Of a DNA stretch of 31,209 nt, positions 7,683 through 14,757 are shown piece by piece. The DNA is from a bacterium. Its GTDB lineage: Bacteria > Chloroflexota > Dormibacteria > UBA8260 > Bog-877. The notes below the pieces were generated by a model, which did not search any database, had not been told where the DNA came from, and worked only from the letters and a program-made list of their open reading frames with translations. How positions within the stretch are numbered: the first letter of the stretch is position 1; every line of letters starts with the position of its first letter. The stretch lies in the NCBI GenBank assembly GCA_021802115.1, contig JAKABA010000030.1, positions 1-31,209 of the forward strand, written 5' to 3'. A program made the translations under genes and the position numbers.

Positions 7683-8267
7683 ATGCCGGTGCTGTTGCTC
7701 AACGCCTCCATGCAGCCCCTCAACGTGATCAGCCGCCGCCGCTTGGTGGTGCTCTTGACCAAGGAGCGAGTGGCTTTCTTCGACGACGCGGATCGGGCGG
7801 CGGTGGAGTGGGAAATCAGCCAGCGCCGTCTGGGCGAGGGCGTGATCGTGGTCCGTTTGCTGCGCAACGTGATGGTGCCGCGCCGTCTCATCCGCGCCAA
7901 CCGGCGCAACCTGCTCCTGCGCGATGACCACACCTGCCAGTACTGCGGGCTCCGGGCCGGTCCCGCGGAGCTGACCATCGATCATGTGATTCCGGTGTCG
8001 CGCGGAGGGGATCCCAACAGCTGGGAGAATCAGGTCGTGGCCTGCAAGCGCTGCAACGGACGCAAGGCCAACCATCTTCCGGAGGAGGTCCACCTCCGCT
8101 TGGCCCGTCCACCGCGGCCGGTCGTGCAGGAGTATGCCCATCTCCTGCTGCTGCGCCACCCCGAGGTCAGATCCGCCTACGAAACCCTGATCCGCTCGGT
8201 GGTCCCCCTCCCTTTGCAGGAGTCGGCGATCAGCGGTCGTGGGAGTCTGCGGCAGGCGCTCGGCTAG
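7683..8267 (+). CDS. HNH endonuclease family protein
   Basis: A 194-residue protein. Residues 80-130 are an HNH module with two zinc-binding CxxC pairs: CQYC (85-88), TIDHVIPVSRGG with the catalytic Asp100-His101, WENQV with Asn116, then CKRCN (121-125) and GRKAN. The N-terminal 75 residues (PVLLLNASMQPLNVISRR...) are typical of the chromosomal HNH proteins common in cyanobacteria, actinobacteria and Chloroflexota, whose cellular role is unclear. They are not linked to restriction or homing elements, and none is seen here. The ATG is preceded at 6 nt by CACAAT, possibly a -10 box. It converges with the RapZ-like gene, leaving only 21 bp between them. Confidence 0.88.
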   Translation: MPVLLLNASMQPLNVISRRRLVVLLTKERVAFFDDADRAAVEWEISQRRLGEGVIVVRLLRNVMVPRRLIRANRRNLLLRDDHTCQYCGLRAGPAELTIDHVIPVSRGGDPNSWENQVVACKRCNGRKANHLPEEVHLRLARPPRPVVQEYAHLLLLRHPEVRSAYETLIRSVVPLPLQESAISGRGSLRQALG

Positions 8268-8288
8268 CGCATCCCCGCGCCCGAGGGA

Positions 8289-9116
8289 TCAGTCAAGAGC
8301 CTGCGGCAGGTGGAGCGGCGGGCGGTCGAGATGCCGGGCGGTGGCCCGGCCCGAGGCGTTGATGCGGTCCACGATCTCGCTGGCGATCGCGACGGACCGA
8401 TGCTTGCCGCCGGTGCAGCCCACCGCCACTCGAAGCACCGAGCGACGCTGGGCCTGGTAGAGGTCGAGCAGGTCGAGCAGCATGGGCAAGAAGCCCTCGA
8501 TCAGGCGTTGGGCCCCGGCCTGCTGCATGATGTGGCTGCGAACCAGCGGGTCACGACCACTCCGCTCGCGCATCCCCGGGATCCAGTAGGGGCTGTCGAG
8601 AAAACGGGTGTCCAGCACCCAGTCCGACTCCTCGGGGAGGCCATCCCGGAATCCGAAGGTGAAGCAGTCCACGCGCACCATCGCGCGATCCCGCCAGTCA
8701 TCGAGGAGTTGTGCCAGGTAAGCCTTGGTCGATGCGTTGAGCCCCAAGAGGTGGCGATGCGGTTGGCGAGTGGGCGGCCGCAGGGCTGCTCCCGTGGGGC
8801 TACCAACCTGCACCAACCAGTAGCGGACCTGACGATCGTCCAACTCGCGGCCCAGAGTTGGATTGAAGCGTTCACTCACCATCAGGGCCAGGTCGGGAGA
8901 GGACCCAAGCCGTGCCTTCAGGTGCGGCTCCAGCGCCGGAGCCGGGACATCGGCCGGCTCGACCGCGAATCCCGCGTGGGCCGCGAGCTCCTCCAATTCC
9001 TCTCGGAAGCGCTCCTCAGTCAGGATGAGGACCAAAGACAAAGCCAGCTCTCCATGGCGGCCGTCGGCCGGGACCGCACAGCTCGGATCCGGCAGCAGGT
9101 GGGCCTCCCCGTCCAC
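8289..9116 (-). CDS. RapZ C-terminal-domain protein lacking the N-terminal P-loop domain
   Basis: Up to 275 residues. Residues 147-250 match the C-terminal domain of RapZ/YvcJ: RVDCFTFGFRDGLPEESDWV, LDTRFLDSPYWIPGMRERSG and the signature VGCTGGKHRSVAIASE (232-247). In RapZ this domain binds GlmZ-type small RNA or UDP-GlcNAc-related signals and controls GlmS. The N-terminal half here has no GxxGxGKS Walker A and no resemblance to the RapZ kinase-like domain; residues 29-145 look like a different alpha/beta domain (LVLILTEERFREELEELAAH...). The start is uncertain: GTG 9116 gives 275 residues; TTG 9041, behind GGAGAG at good spacing, gives 250 and drops an N terminus that does not look conserved. 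There are no whiA or yvcK neighbours. Confidence 0.8.
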   Translation of the reverse strand: MDGEAHLLPDPSCAVPADGRHGELALSLVLILTEERFREELEELAAHAGFAVEPADVPAPALEPHLKARLGSSPDLALMVSERFNPTLGRELDDRQVRYWLVQVGSPTGAALRPPTRQPHRHLLGLNASTKAYLAQLLDDWRDRAMVRVDCFTFGFRDGLPEESDWVLDTRFLDSPYWIPGMRERSGRDPLVRSHIMQQAGAQRLIEGFLPMLLDLLDLYQAQRRSVLRVAVGCTGGKHRSVAIASEIVDRINASGRATARHLDRPPLHLPQALD

Positions 9117-9619
9117 CCCTGCCCCGATGCTGACATTCTGGCAGATCCGGGGTGGAGACCGGTTCGAGATGGATCACGGTGAGCAGCGCATGGGCGCGAC
9201 GGGCGGCTCAGGGGTTCCGCCGCAAGTGCCGGTGCCCCGCTCGAGGTGGTGGACTCGTCTCGATCGCGCAGCAGCACCGGCAGCCCTTCCTGTCTGGATC
9301 CCGCCCATCGGTGCCGGGCCAGCGACCGAATGACCAAAAGCCGTCCCGATTCCGGCGACTTCATCGCCGCCGCATCCAGCGTCGTGTCCAGACAGTTGGC
9401 CGTGGCTCTGGGTGGTGGCATCCCGGTGCGGAGCACGCGCCACCGGCGCGGTCACCTCGAGACGGTCGGTGTGGGGTGGGCACGGGTAACAGGCTGGGCG
9501 ATTCGGCGCCGGCAGAGGCCGGTCCGTCCCGCCCAAGCTGCCGGCGCCGGACGACACACAGGCCGGGTTGGGTTGCGGGAGCAGGATCGGTCGCCGCACC
9601 TGGGACGCGGGCCAAATGC
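9117..9619. other. 503-bp region without a convincing gene
   Basis: All six frames were read. Several open frames of 60-170 codons overlap one another, are Arg/Pro/Ser-rich and show no recognisable motif. The least bad are a plus-strand frame from ATG 9330 and a minus-strand frame from about 9418. The stretch may hold the promoter of the RapZ-like gene and decayed sequence, since it opens the accessory part of the window. Confidence 0.4.
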
Positions 9620-10372
9620 TCAGATGCTGGGCTGTCCGTCCTTCAGCCGGTAGACCGAAACGTGTGACGTGGACTCGTCGGTGAATTGCCCCCCCGACCA
9701 GTCGGCGTTTCGCGACTCCAGTTCAAAGCCGGCAAGCTCTCCCATGAGGTCGAGCTCCGCCGGCCAGATGAATCGATGAGAGCTGCGCTCGACTCGGGCC
9801 TCGCGGCCGGCGGTGAAGGTGAAGTGATGGGAAACGAGATGCTGTTGGACCACGTCGTAGGTATCGACGCCGATGTACCCGGGGTCTGACTGGAAGACCA
9901 CGGCCGACTGGCCCGGCGGCAGCCGGCGCAGATCCGGCACCATCAGCTCGATGACGAAGCAGCCCCCCGGGACGAGGTGCCGGGCGGCATTGCGAAAGCA
10001 CGCCACCTGTTCGACCTGCGTCAACAGGTTCGAGATGGTGTTGTAGACCAGGTACACCAGCACGTAACTCCCAGGCGCTCGGGTCGTGGCCATGTCGCCC
10101 ACGACGACCGGGATCGTGAGCGCATCGACCTTCTTCCGGAGTTCGTCGATCATCGGTTGGGAGAGTTCGATGCCGGTGACCAAGACTCCCCGCTGCCGAA
10201 GTGGCACCGCAACACGACCGGTCCCGATCGCGAACTCAAGGGCTCTCCCGCCTGCTGCCAGGTCAGCAAGGCGGTTGACGGTCGGAGCCAACACCTCCGG
10301 AGCGAACACTCCCTCGCCCGGCGTGTCATATGTTCGCGCGGTATCCGCGTCCCAGACATCCGCCGGCTGCAT
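9620..10372 (-). CDS. Class I SAM-dependent methyltransferase
   Basis: A 250-residue methyltransferase. Motif I is ALEFAIGTGRVAVPL (about residues 44-58), motif II is VTGIELSQPMIDELR with the ribose-binding Glu, then VVVGDMAT, a VYLVYNTISNLLTQ segment, and HLVPGGCFVIEL (about 132-142). The last 90 residues include the stretch DVVQQHLVSHHFTFTAGREA and the RSSHRFIWPAELDLM motif typical of a large family of bacterial methyltransferases of unknown substrate. The ATG lies in QPADVWDADTARTYDTPGEG, which looks like a native N terminus. A decayed copy of its C-terminal third lies 270 bp upstream (10640-10858). It may have arrived with the neighbouring exporter and toxin-antitoxin genes. Confidence 0.87.
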   Translation of the reverse strand: MQPADVWDADTARTYDTPGEGVFAPEVLAPTVNRLADLAAGGRALEFAIGTGRVAVPLRQRGVLVTGIELSQPMIDELRKKVDALTIPVVVGDMATTRAPGSYVLVYLVYNTISNLLTQVEQVACFRNAARHLVPGGCFVIELMVPDLRRLPPGQSAVVFQSDPGYIGVDTYDVVQQHLVSHHFTFTAGREARVERSSHRFIWPAELDLMGELAGFELESRNADWSGGQFTDESTSHVSVYRLKDGQPSI

Positions 10373-10639
10373 TCCGGGGATGGTACCAGGCCGACCTTTG
10401 GCTTTCGGACCACTTGAGTCAGTGGCGAAGCAGACTTGAGCGACCCGGAGAGCGCTCCCAGTCGAGGAACCAATGGCTCCATTGGTATCGGCGCAATCCC
10501 GGCGGATTGGGGCTTTCGGCTCTGTGCTTGCGCATCATCCTTGTCGGACCCGCAAGCAGAACTGGACGCGGTTCATCGGGCGGTCGGCCCAGCGCTGCAG
10601 TGGTCGGTCAGACGTTTCCGGCCCTCGCATGCGAACTGC

Positions 10640-10858
10640 ATCGGTGAAGTCTCGCAGGGGGGCGTTCGCCGCGCGACTCATGACCGGTCGACGCGTTTCA
10701 TGGGCGCCAGCTGTCGCGGGTGAGGTCAATCGATGAGAGCTGCGCTCCCCCCGGGCCCCGTCGCCGCCGCCGAAAGTGCAGTGCCGAGCAACGAGAGGCG
10801 GACAGACCACATCGTGCATGGCGATGCCAGTGTACCGCGGTCTTGAGCAGTGGCTGAA
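10640..10858 (-). pseudogene. Decayed partial copy of the neighbouring methyltransferase (C-terminal third)
   Basis: Translating the minus strand gives RPRYTGIAMHDVVCPPLVAR then HCTFGGGDGARGERSSHR. This aligns without gaps to residues 160-205 of the methyltransferase at 9620-10372, with 23 of 46 identical by my count. The match continues after a small deletion to DFTD (methyltransferase QFTDES, about residue 229). At DNA level a 20-nt stretch is identical (9771-9790 versus 10728-10747). The N-terminal two thirds, with all SAM-binding motifs, is missing: upstream the frame runs antisense into the MFS gene. It is in the same orientation as the intact gene, so it looks like the remnant of a tandem duplication or of a related gene overwritten by the exporter. 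Confidence 0.75.
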
Positions 10859-10903
10859 CTCTGCGGTGGAGATCAGACTTGCAGTGGCCGCGCCACATGC
10901 GAC

Positions 10904-12148
10904 ATGGTTGTGCGTCCTGTGCCTTGGACAAGAGTCGGTCTGCCCCTGCGCGAGCGGGACTTTAGCCTGCTTTGGTCTGGACGATTCGTGTCCGGCCTCG
11001 GTGACGGCGTCTTCACGGTGGCAGTCGCCCTGGAGGCACTTCGGGTCGATCCCCAGCCCGTCGGCCTGGCCTACGTGCTGGCGGCGCGGGCGGTCCCGAG
11101 CGTCGTTTTGTCGTTGCTCGGAGGGGTTGTTGTGGACAGGGTTAACAGAAGGATCGCCCTCATCCTCTGCGACCTGGTCCAGGGCGCGGCGGTGTTGGCG
11201 GTCGCTCTGTTGGCCCTGCTGCACCTGATCACGCTATGGCAGATGATTCTCATGGCGCTGGTCTTCGGTACCGCGGACGCCTTCTCGGGGCCGGCCTTCC
11301 TGGCGCTGGTGCCGGAGATCCTGCCGGCGGAGGCACTAACCCAGGCGAACGCTCTGAACAGTGCCGGCAGCGAACTCTCGGTCAACCTCATTGGCCCAGC
11401 TCTTGGAGGCCTGGCCGTGGCTCTGGTGGGCACCGTGGGTGCGTTCGCCTTCGACGCTGCCAGCTTCCTGATCTCCGCCACGGCGCTGGGCGCCCTCCGC
11501 CACCGCGCCACCGCGCTCTCAAGCGGTAAGTCCATGGTGGCTGAAGCTCGGGAGGGCATTCGTTTCATCACCTCCCGGCGCTGGCTCTTCCTGCTCCTCA
11601 TCGGCGCCGCGATCGCGAACCTAGTCGGCATGGGTCCTTATTTCGTGCTCCTGCCGATTCTGGTGCGGCACGTCCTCCATGCCACCCCGCTCGCGCTTGG
11701 TCTGGTCTACGCCAGCGCCGGAGCAGCAGGGGTCGTCGCCTCCATCGTGGTGGCCCGCCTGGGTTCACCCAGGCACCTTCTGGAGGTGATGTGGGTGGCG
11801 TACAGCACCTCCGGACTGCTGCTGGCTCTAGTCGCACTCGCACCCAATCCTGGGCTGGTGGCGCTACTGGTCGCGGGTTCTGCGGGCCTGGTGGTGTACG
11901 GCGACGTCCTCTACTTCACCAAACTTCAGACCTCTGTACCGCTGGCGCTGATGGGCAGGGTGTCCTCGGCGTCGTACTTGATGGTGGGGACCCTAACGCC
12001 GCTGGGAATGCTGCTCGGCGGGGTGGCGGCAGCCACGGTGGGGGCGAGAGAGGCGTTCTTGCTCAGCGGTGTCCTCGCGGCGCTGTGTGGGCTGGTTCTG
12101 TTCATCCCAGGCGCTCGAGTCCTGGAGCGAGCGCCCGGTCCCGCCTGA
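10904..12148 (+). CDS. MFS transporter (multidrug/siderophore-type exporter)
   Basis: A 414-residue integral membrane protein with about 12 hydrophobic segments. The N terminus LRERDFSLLWSGRFVSGLGD is the classical start of EntS-like MFS exporters, and the cytoplasmic loop after TM2 reads GGVVVDRVNRRIAL, the family's G-x-x-x-D-R-x-x-R-R motif A. VFGTADAFSGPAFLALVPEI and LTQANALNSAGSELSVNLIG follow, also typical of this group. Members export drugs, siderophores or unknown metabolites by proton antiport. The ATG at 10904 is preferred; an earlier ATG at 10850 adds 18 residues that look unrelated and lies in the methyltransferase remnant, so the promoter region overlaps that remnant. Confidence 0.9.
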   Translation: MVVRPVPWTRVGLPLRERDFSLLWSGRFVSGLGDGVFTVAVALEALRVDPQPVGLAYVLAARAVPSVVLSLLGGVVVDRVNRRIALILCDLVQGAAVLAVALLALLHLITLWQMILMALVFGTADAFSGPAFLALVPEILPAEALTQANALNSAGSELSVNLIGPALGGLAVALVGTVGAFAFDAASFLISATALGALRHRATALSSGKSMVAEAREGIRFITSRRWLFLLLIGAAIANLVGMGPYFVLLPILVRHVLHATPLALGLVYASAGAAGVVASIVVARLGSPRHLLEVMWVAYSTSGLLLALVALAPNPGLVALLVAGSAGLVVYGDVLYFTKLQTSVPLALMGRVSSASYLMVGTLTPLGMLLGGVAAATVGAREAFLLSGVLAALCGLVLFIPGARVLERAPGPA

Positions 12149-12285
12149 GCGGAACTTGGGTTGAGCCCCCGGAGTCATCCCCCTGGACGCAGCTTCTGGG
12201 CGATTTGTGCCAGCGATGGACAACGTGGCGACTCCACCCCGCAGCGGCCGGTCGACCTTTCTCGTGGGGACGCTCCTGTGCGTTG
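12149..12285. other. Spacer after the MFS gene
   Basis: No credible gene. It lies between the MFS stop and the end of the transposase remnant. I saw no inverted repeat that could be an IS end. Confidence 0.35.
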
Positions 12286-12555
12286 TCAAGCGGCGCATAC
12301 GGGTTCTTGGGTGGAGAGGAGCCCCCGGTACACCTCTCGGGCGATCCAACGCTTCAGGCCGGCGATGTTCTCCTGATTGGAGAGGCGGTCGTGGATGCGC
12401 CGCACCATGTGATCCCCATTCGGCTGGTGGGAGGCAAGCGGCACCATGACAATGTGGCGGAGAGCCGGCTTCGCTTGAGGATCGCCACCGCGGGTGAGGC
12501 GGCGCCGGCCGGTGGTCTTGACGGATGACCCCGTCCCGCGATGGATCCAGGACCA
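12286..12555 (-). pseudogene. 3' remnant of an IS110-like transposase
   Basis: A minus-strand frame of about 89 codons without a usable start, opening just after a TGA near 12556 and ending at TGA 12286. It contains TTGRRRLTRGGDPQAKPALR, HIVMVPLASHQPNGDHMVRR and GLKRWIAREVYRGLL. The order (Gly-Arg-x-x-x-x-R-Gly-Gly/Asn-Asp/Pro, Leu-Arg, then a basic helix ending LKR-x-IAREVY) matches the C-terminal transposase_20 domain end of IS110-family DEDD transposases. No catalytic Ser domain, N-terminal DEDD domain or IS ends are present, so the element is dead. The family call rests on motif memory only. Confidence 0.5.
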
Positions 12556-12803
12556 GGCTCAGATGGCGCCTTGCGCTCTCGGGGCGGGGCCACCTTTCGG
12601 CACAAGCCTGGATTGCCAAGTCACGGATTGCCAGGTTCGAGCCCAGCCCGCCAGGCCGCCAACTTGCCCTCTCAGCACGGAACCCGTTGGTTACGGCCAG
12701 CATCCGCGGAGGCGGCGTCTGCCCCAAAAGCCTGCGCCCGGTACCTGGTCGAGCCACCCGGCTTCCCTCCGAAGCTGTGAGGGACGGTCGCCTGGCTCGC
12801 GGC
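12556..12803. other. Gene-free stretch between the transposase remnant and vapC
   Basis: Reading frames here are Arg/Pro/Ser-rich and without motifs. Some of it may be further decayed transposase sequence in other frames, but I could not align it. Confidence 0.3.
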
Positions 12804-13256
12804 TCAGGGCGGCGGAGTCACCAGATGGACCGAGGGAAAGTACGTTTGATATCGAGCCCCGTCCCTTGTCAGCAGCCGGTACCCGCACACGGCCGCATGC
12901 GCGCCGATATAGAAGTCCGGGAGTGGCGAACGCCGTTCTCCGCCTCGTCTGCGATAGGCGAGGAAAGCCCTACCGACGATGAACCCGGCTTGGTAGGGGA
13001 GCGGTTCGCGGGCGAAGTCGATTTCGGGAACGGCGTCATCCAGATCTTCGATCCGGTCGAACCCGGCTGAGATCTCCGCATAGATTATCGGGTTGATCGC
13101 CAATCGGCCCTCTTCGCGGGCCCGGGCAACGGCTTGCCCGGACCAGGCCGCCCACGCGGGGTCGTCCGTCAGGATGTCGAGCAGGACACTCGAGTCCACC
13201 AACGCGACGGGGCTCTGGACCCGAGCCGTCTCCACGTCGGGTGACTCATTCACCAC
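12804..13256 (-). CDS. vapC: PIN-domain ribonuclease toxin, VapC type
   Basis: A 150-residue PIN-domain protein. The acidic metal-binding residues are in place: Asp21 in ALVDSSVLLD, Glu61 in NPIIYAEIS, Asp114 in PLPDFYIGAHAAV and Asp132 in LLTRDGARY. The tail TYFPSVHLVTPP is typical of VapC toxins, which cut tRNA or rRNA when freed from the antitoxin. The GTG start at 13256 (a second GTG follows at 13253) lies inside the 3' end of the antitoxin gene, an 11-bp overlap that couples translation. All catalytic residues are present, so the toxin should be active. Confidence 0.9.
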   Translation of the reverse strand: MVNESPDVETARVQSPVALVDSSVLLDILTDDPAWAAWSGQAVARAREEGRLAINPIIYAEISAGFDRIEDLDDAVPEIDFAREPLPYQAGFIVGRAFLAYRRRGGERRSPLPDFYIGAHAAVCGYRLLTRDGARYQTYFPSVHLVTPPP

Positions 13257-13473
13257 GCAGCAGCTGGAGCAGCTCGTCCGTGCTCATGGCAGTGCTGGCG
13301 CGGCCACGCATCCTGTTCACGAGTCGCTGTCCACGAGTCTGGCCAGGATCGACCGGGACGATGCGTAGCTCATGTCCGGCCTCGACGACGTTCACCTCGT
13401 CTCCCTCACGGAGGCCATGCTTCTCCCTCAAGGGAGCAGGGATCGTCACTTGCCCTTTGCTATTGAGCCGCAT
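13246..13473 (-). CDS. vapB: AbrB/MazE-type antitoxin (VapB-like)
   Basis: A 75-residue antitoxin starting MRLNSKGQVTIPAPLREKHG, the swapped-hairpin AbrB DNA-binding motif, followed by LREGDEVNVVEAGHELRIVP. The C-terminal segment RMRGRASTAMSTDELLQLLR would wrap the toxin. The ATG at 13473 is preceded by AGGAGAGGAG, the strongest ribosome binding site in the window, which suits an antitoxin made in excess. A longer frame to 13581 adds residues upstream of this site and is rejected. Such pairs repress their own promoter through the AbrB domain. Confidence 0.9.
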   Translation of the reverse strand: MRLNSKGQVTIPAPLREKHGLREGDEVNVVEAGHELRIVPVDPGQTRGQRLVNRMRGRASTAMSTDELLQLLRGE

Positions 13474-13488
13474 CTCCTCTCCTGACAC

Positions 13489-13497
13489 GTAATACCA
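13489..13497 (-). promoter_or_regulatory. Extended -10 promoter element of vapBC
   Basis: TGGTATTAC on the minus strand, 15 nt before the vapB ATG, resembles an extended -10 (TGnTANNNT, last base C). It lies in the only clearly AT-richer patch of this region (13489-13520), a plausible operator for the antitoxin. Confidence 0.35.
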
Positions 13498-13557
13498 GTA
13501 GTAAATCCTACCAAACGCTGTCCCCTGTGGTTGGATAGCAGTCCCCCCCACGGAAGA

Positions 13558-13589
13558 GTGCTCGGGTCCCCCCATCGGCACCCGAGCAC
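13558..13589 (-). terminator. Strong hairpin between tRNA-Ile and vapB, possible terminator
   Basis: A perfect 10-bp inverted repeat (GTGCTCGGGT / ACCCGAGCAC) with a 12-nt loop. On the minus strand it is followed by TCTTCC, a weak pyrimidine run rather than a true U tract. It lies 86 nt beyond the tRNA-Ile 3' end and 60 nt before the vapBC -10 element, so it may separate the two transcripts. It could instead be a protein binding site. Confidence 0.4.
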
Positions 13590-13674
13590 CGCCCAGACGC
13601 CTCCTGCGGGGATTCGCAAGCGTCGGGAGCCGCTCCGCGCGGAGTGCGGCAGCACGTCCTGAGATCAGAAACGG

Positions 13675-13748
13675 TCGGCCCGGTGGGACTTGAACCCACG
13701 ACCTGAGCTTTATAAGAGCCCTGCTCTAACCAACTGAGCTACGGGCCG
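13675..13748 (-). tRNA. tRNA-Ile with anticodon UAU (reads AUA)
   Basis: The reverse strand folds cleanly. The acceptor CGGCCCG pairs fully with CGGGCCG, TA stands at positions 8-9, the D arm is GCTC/GAGC, the anticodon stem is GGGCT/AGCTC with loop CTTATAA, and the T arm is GTGGG-TTCAAGT-CCCAC. The anticodon is therefore TAT (isoleucine AUA). Discriminator is A, as in isoleucine tRNAs; CCA is not encoded (CCG follows). The first pair C1-G72 is unusual for an elongator tRNA. Most bacteria read AUA with a lysidine-modified CAU tRNA instead. Confidence 0.92.
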
Positions 13749-13757
13749 TCCCAGGCA

Positions 13758-13763
13758 AGAATA
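13758..13763 (-). promoter_or_regulatory. -10 box of tRNA-Ile
   Basis: TATTCT on the minus strand, 9 nt before the mature 5' end, so the primary transcript would start almost at the tRNA. It is back to back with the TAGAAT of the divergent methyltransferase gene, 24 bp away. Confidence 0.4.
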
Positions 13764-13787
13764 GGCTCAACTGCAGCCGTGGGGTCC

Positions 13788-13793
13788 TAGAAT
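13788..13793 (+). promoter_or_regulatory. -10 box of the methyltransferase gene, leaderless type
   Basis: TAGAAT stands 7 nt before GTG 13801, placing the transcription start at the start codon. An ATG at 13792 overlaps the box itself and is therefore an unlikely start. Confidence 0.45.
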
Positions 13794-13800
13794 GGAGGCG

Positions 13801-14757
13801 GTGCCGCGGATCGACCAAGGCGTCTGGCTCGACGCGCAATACCGTGACAGCCGGAATCTGGCGAGCCGCCAGCGGCTGCACCAGGTGGCCTCGACGGCGA
13901 AGACCCCCTGGCAGAGGTTCGTGTTTCAGCGTCTGCTGGTAGCCGGCTGCCGGGGCCCCGTTCTGGAGGTGGGCTGCGGCCCGGCCCAACTTTGGACGGA
14001 AAACGCCGACCGGATCCCTGCGGGGTGGCGGATCACCCTCACTGACCGATCCGCCGGGATGGTCACCGCCGCGAGAGCTGCCACCAGCGCCCTTGACGCG
14101 TCGATCCACGTCCAGGGCGCTGAGGTCACCGCCCTCCCCTTCGCGGACGGCTCCTTCCACCTGGTGATCGCCAACCATATGCTCTACCACGTCGCCCAAC
14201 GCCAGCTGGGCCTGGCTGAGATCGCCCGGGTTCTTGCCCCCGGGGGTGCGCTGGTGGCGGCGACCAACGGGCCGGCCCACATGGCCGAACTGCATGACCT
14301 TCTCCAGCGGGTGGGTCTGCGCGCTGAGGCGGCCCGCGCCTCCTCCGGCTTCGACCTCGTGAATGGGCCAGGCCAGCTCAAACCTTGGTTCACGGCCATC
14401 CGAGTGATCCGCCACCGCAACCAGCTTCGGGTTGCGGATCCCTCGCTGGTGGTCGACTATGTCCGGTCGCTGGGCGGGGGAGAGCTCCCGGCGGGCGCTG
14501 AAGCCGAGATCCGCGGGCGGGTCGCGGGCACGGTGGCCGAACGCGGTTGCTTCTCGATCCGCCCTGAGTCCGGGCTGATAGTGGCGAAACGCCGGCGGCG
14601 ATTGCCCAGCCGCCATAGGGCGGCCAGCTCAGCGCTGGGGGACCACCAGGTTCACCTGGCGATCCGGGACCACGAACACCTTGGTTGGGGTGCTGCCATC
14701 GAGCAGTTCCTGGATGCGCTTCGATCCCAGGGCCCGGCGCCGAAGCTCGTCCTCTGA
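13801..14757 (+). CDS. Class I SAM-dependent methyltransferase, 3' end antisense to leuS
   Basis: A 318-residue frame from GTG 13801. Motif I is VLEVGCGPAQLWTENADRI, motif II LTDRSAGMVTAA, then AEVTALPFADGSFHLVIANH (motif IV region), MLYHVAQRQLGLAEIARVLA and PGGALVAATNG. This is the UbiE/Methyltransf_11 type; the substrate is unknown. The recognisable protein ends near GLIVAKRR (about 14600). The remaining roughly 50 residues, including 43 codons after 14629, are encoded antisense to the last codons of leuS and look like read-through of a missing stop rather than a domain. A divergent promoter region is shared with tRNA-Ile. Confidence 0.82.
   Translation: MPRIDQGVWLDAQYRDSRNLASRQRLHQVASTAKTPWQRFVFQRLLVAGCRGPVLEVGCGPAQLWTENADRIPAGWRITLTDRSAGMVTAARAATSALDASIHVQGAEVTALPFADGSFHLVIANHMLYHVAQRQLGLAEIARVLAPGGALVAATNGPAHMAELHDLLQRVGLRAEAARASSGFDLVNGPGQLKPWFTAIRVIRHRNQLRVADPSLVVDYVRSLGGGELPAGAEAEIRGRVAGTVAERGCFSIRPESGLIVAKRRRRLPSRHRAASSALGDHQVHLAIRDHEHLGWGAAIEQFLDALRSQGPAPKLVL

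Noticed and set aside
7683..8267. HNH gene as homing endonuclease or restriction enzyme
   Set aside because: No intron, intein, methylase partner or interrupted host gene; it is the common chromosomal HNH type.
9152..9667. Overlapping open frames on both strands in the 9.1-9.6 kb gap
   Set aside because: Arg-rich, mutually overlapping, no motif or ribosome binding site; typical GC-rich noise.
10436..10723. Plus-strand open frames between the two methyltransferase copies
   Set aside because: Part is antisense to the methyltransferase remnant and none has a recognisable motif.
11791..12528. 245-codon plus-strand frame running from the MFS gene into the spacer
   Set aside because: First half is an out-of-frame shadow of the MFS gene, second half antisense to the transposase remnant.
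12804..13473. VapBC as a new defence system
   Set aside because: Toxin and antitoxin match well-known families in full; nothing novel in domain content.
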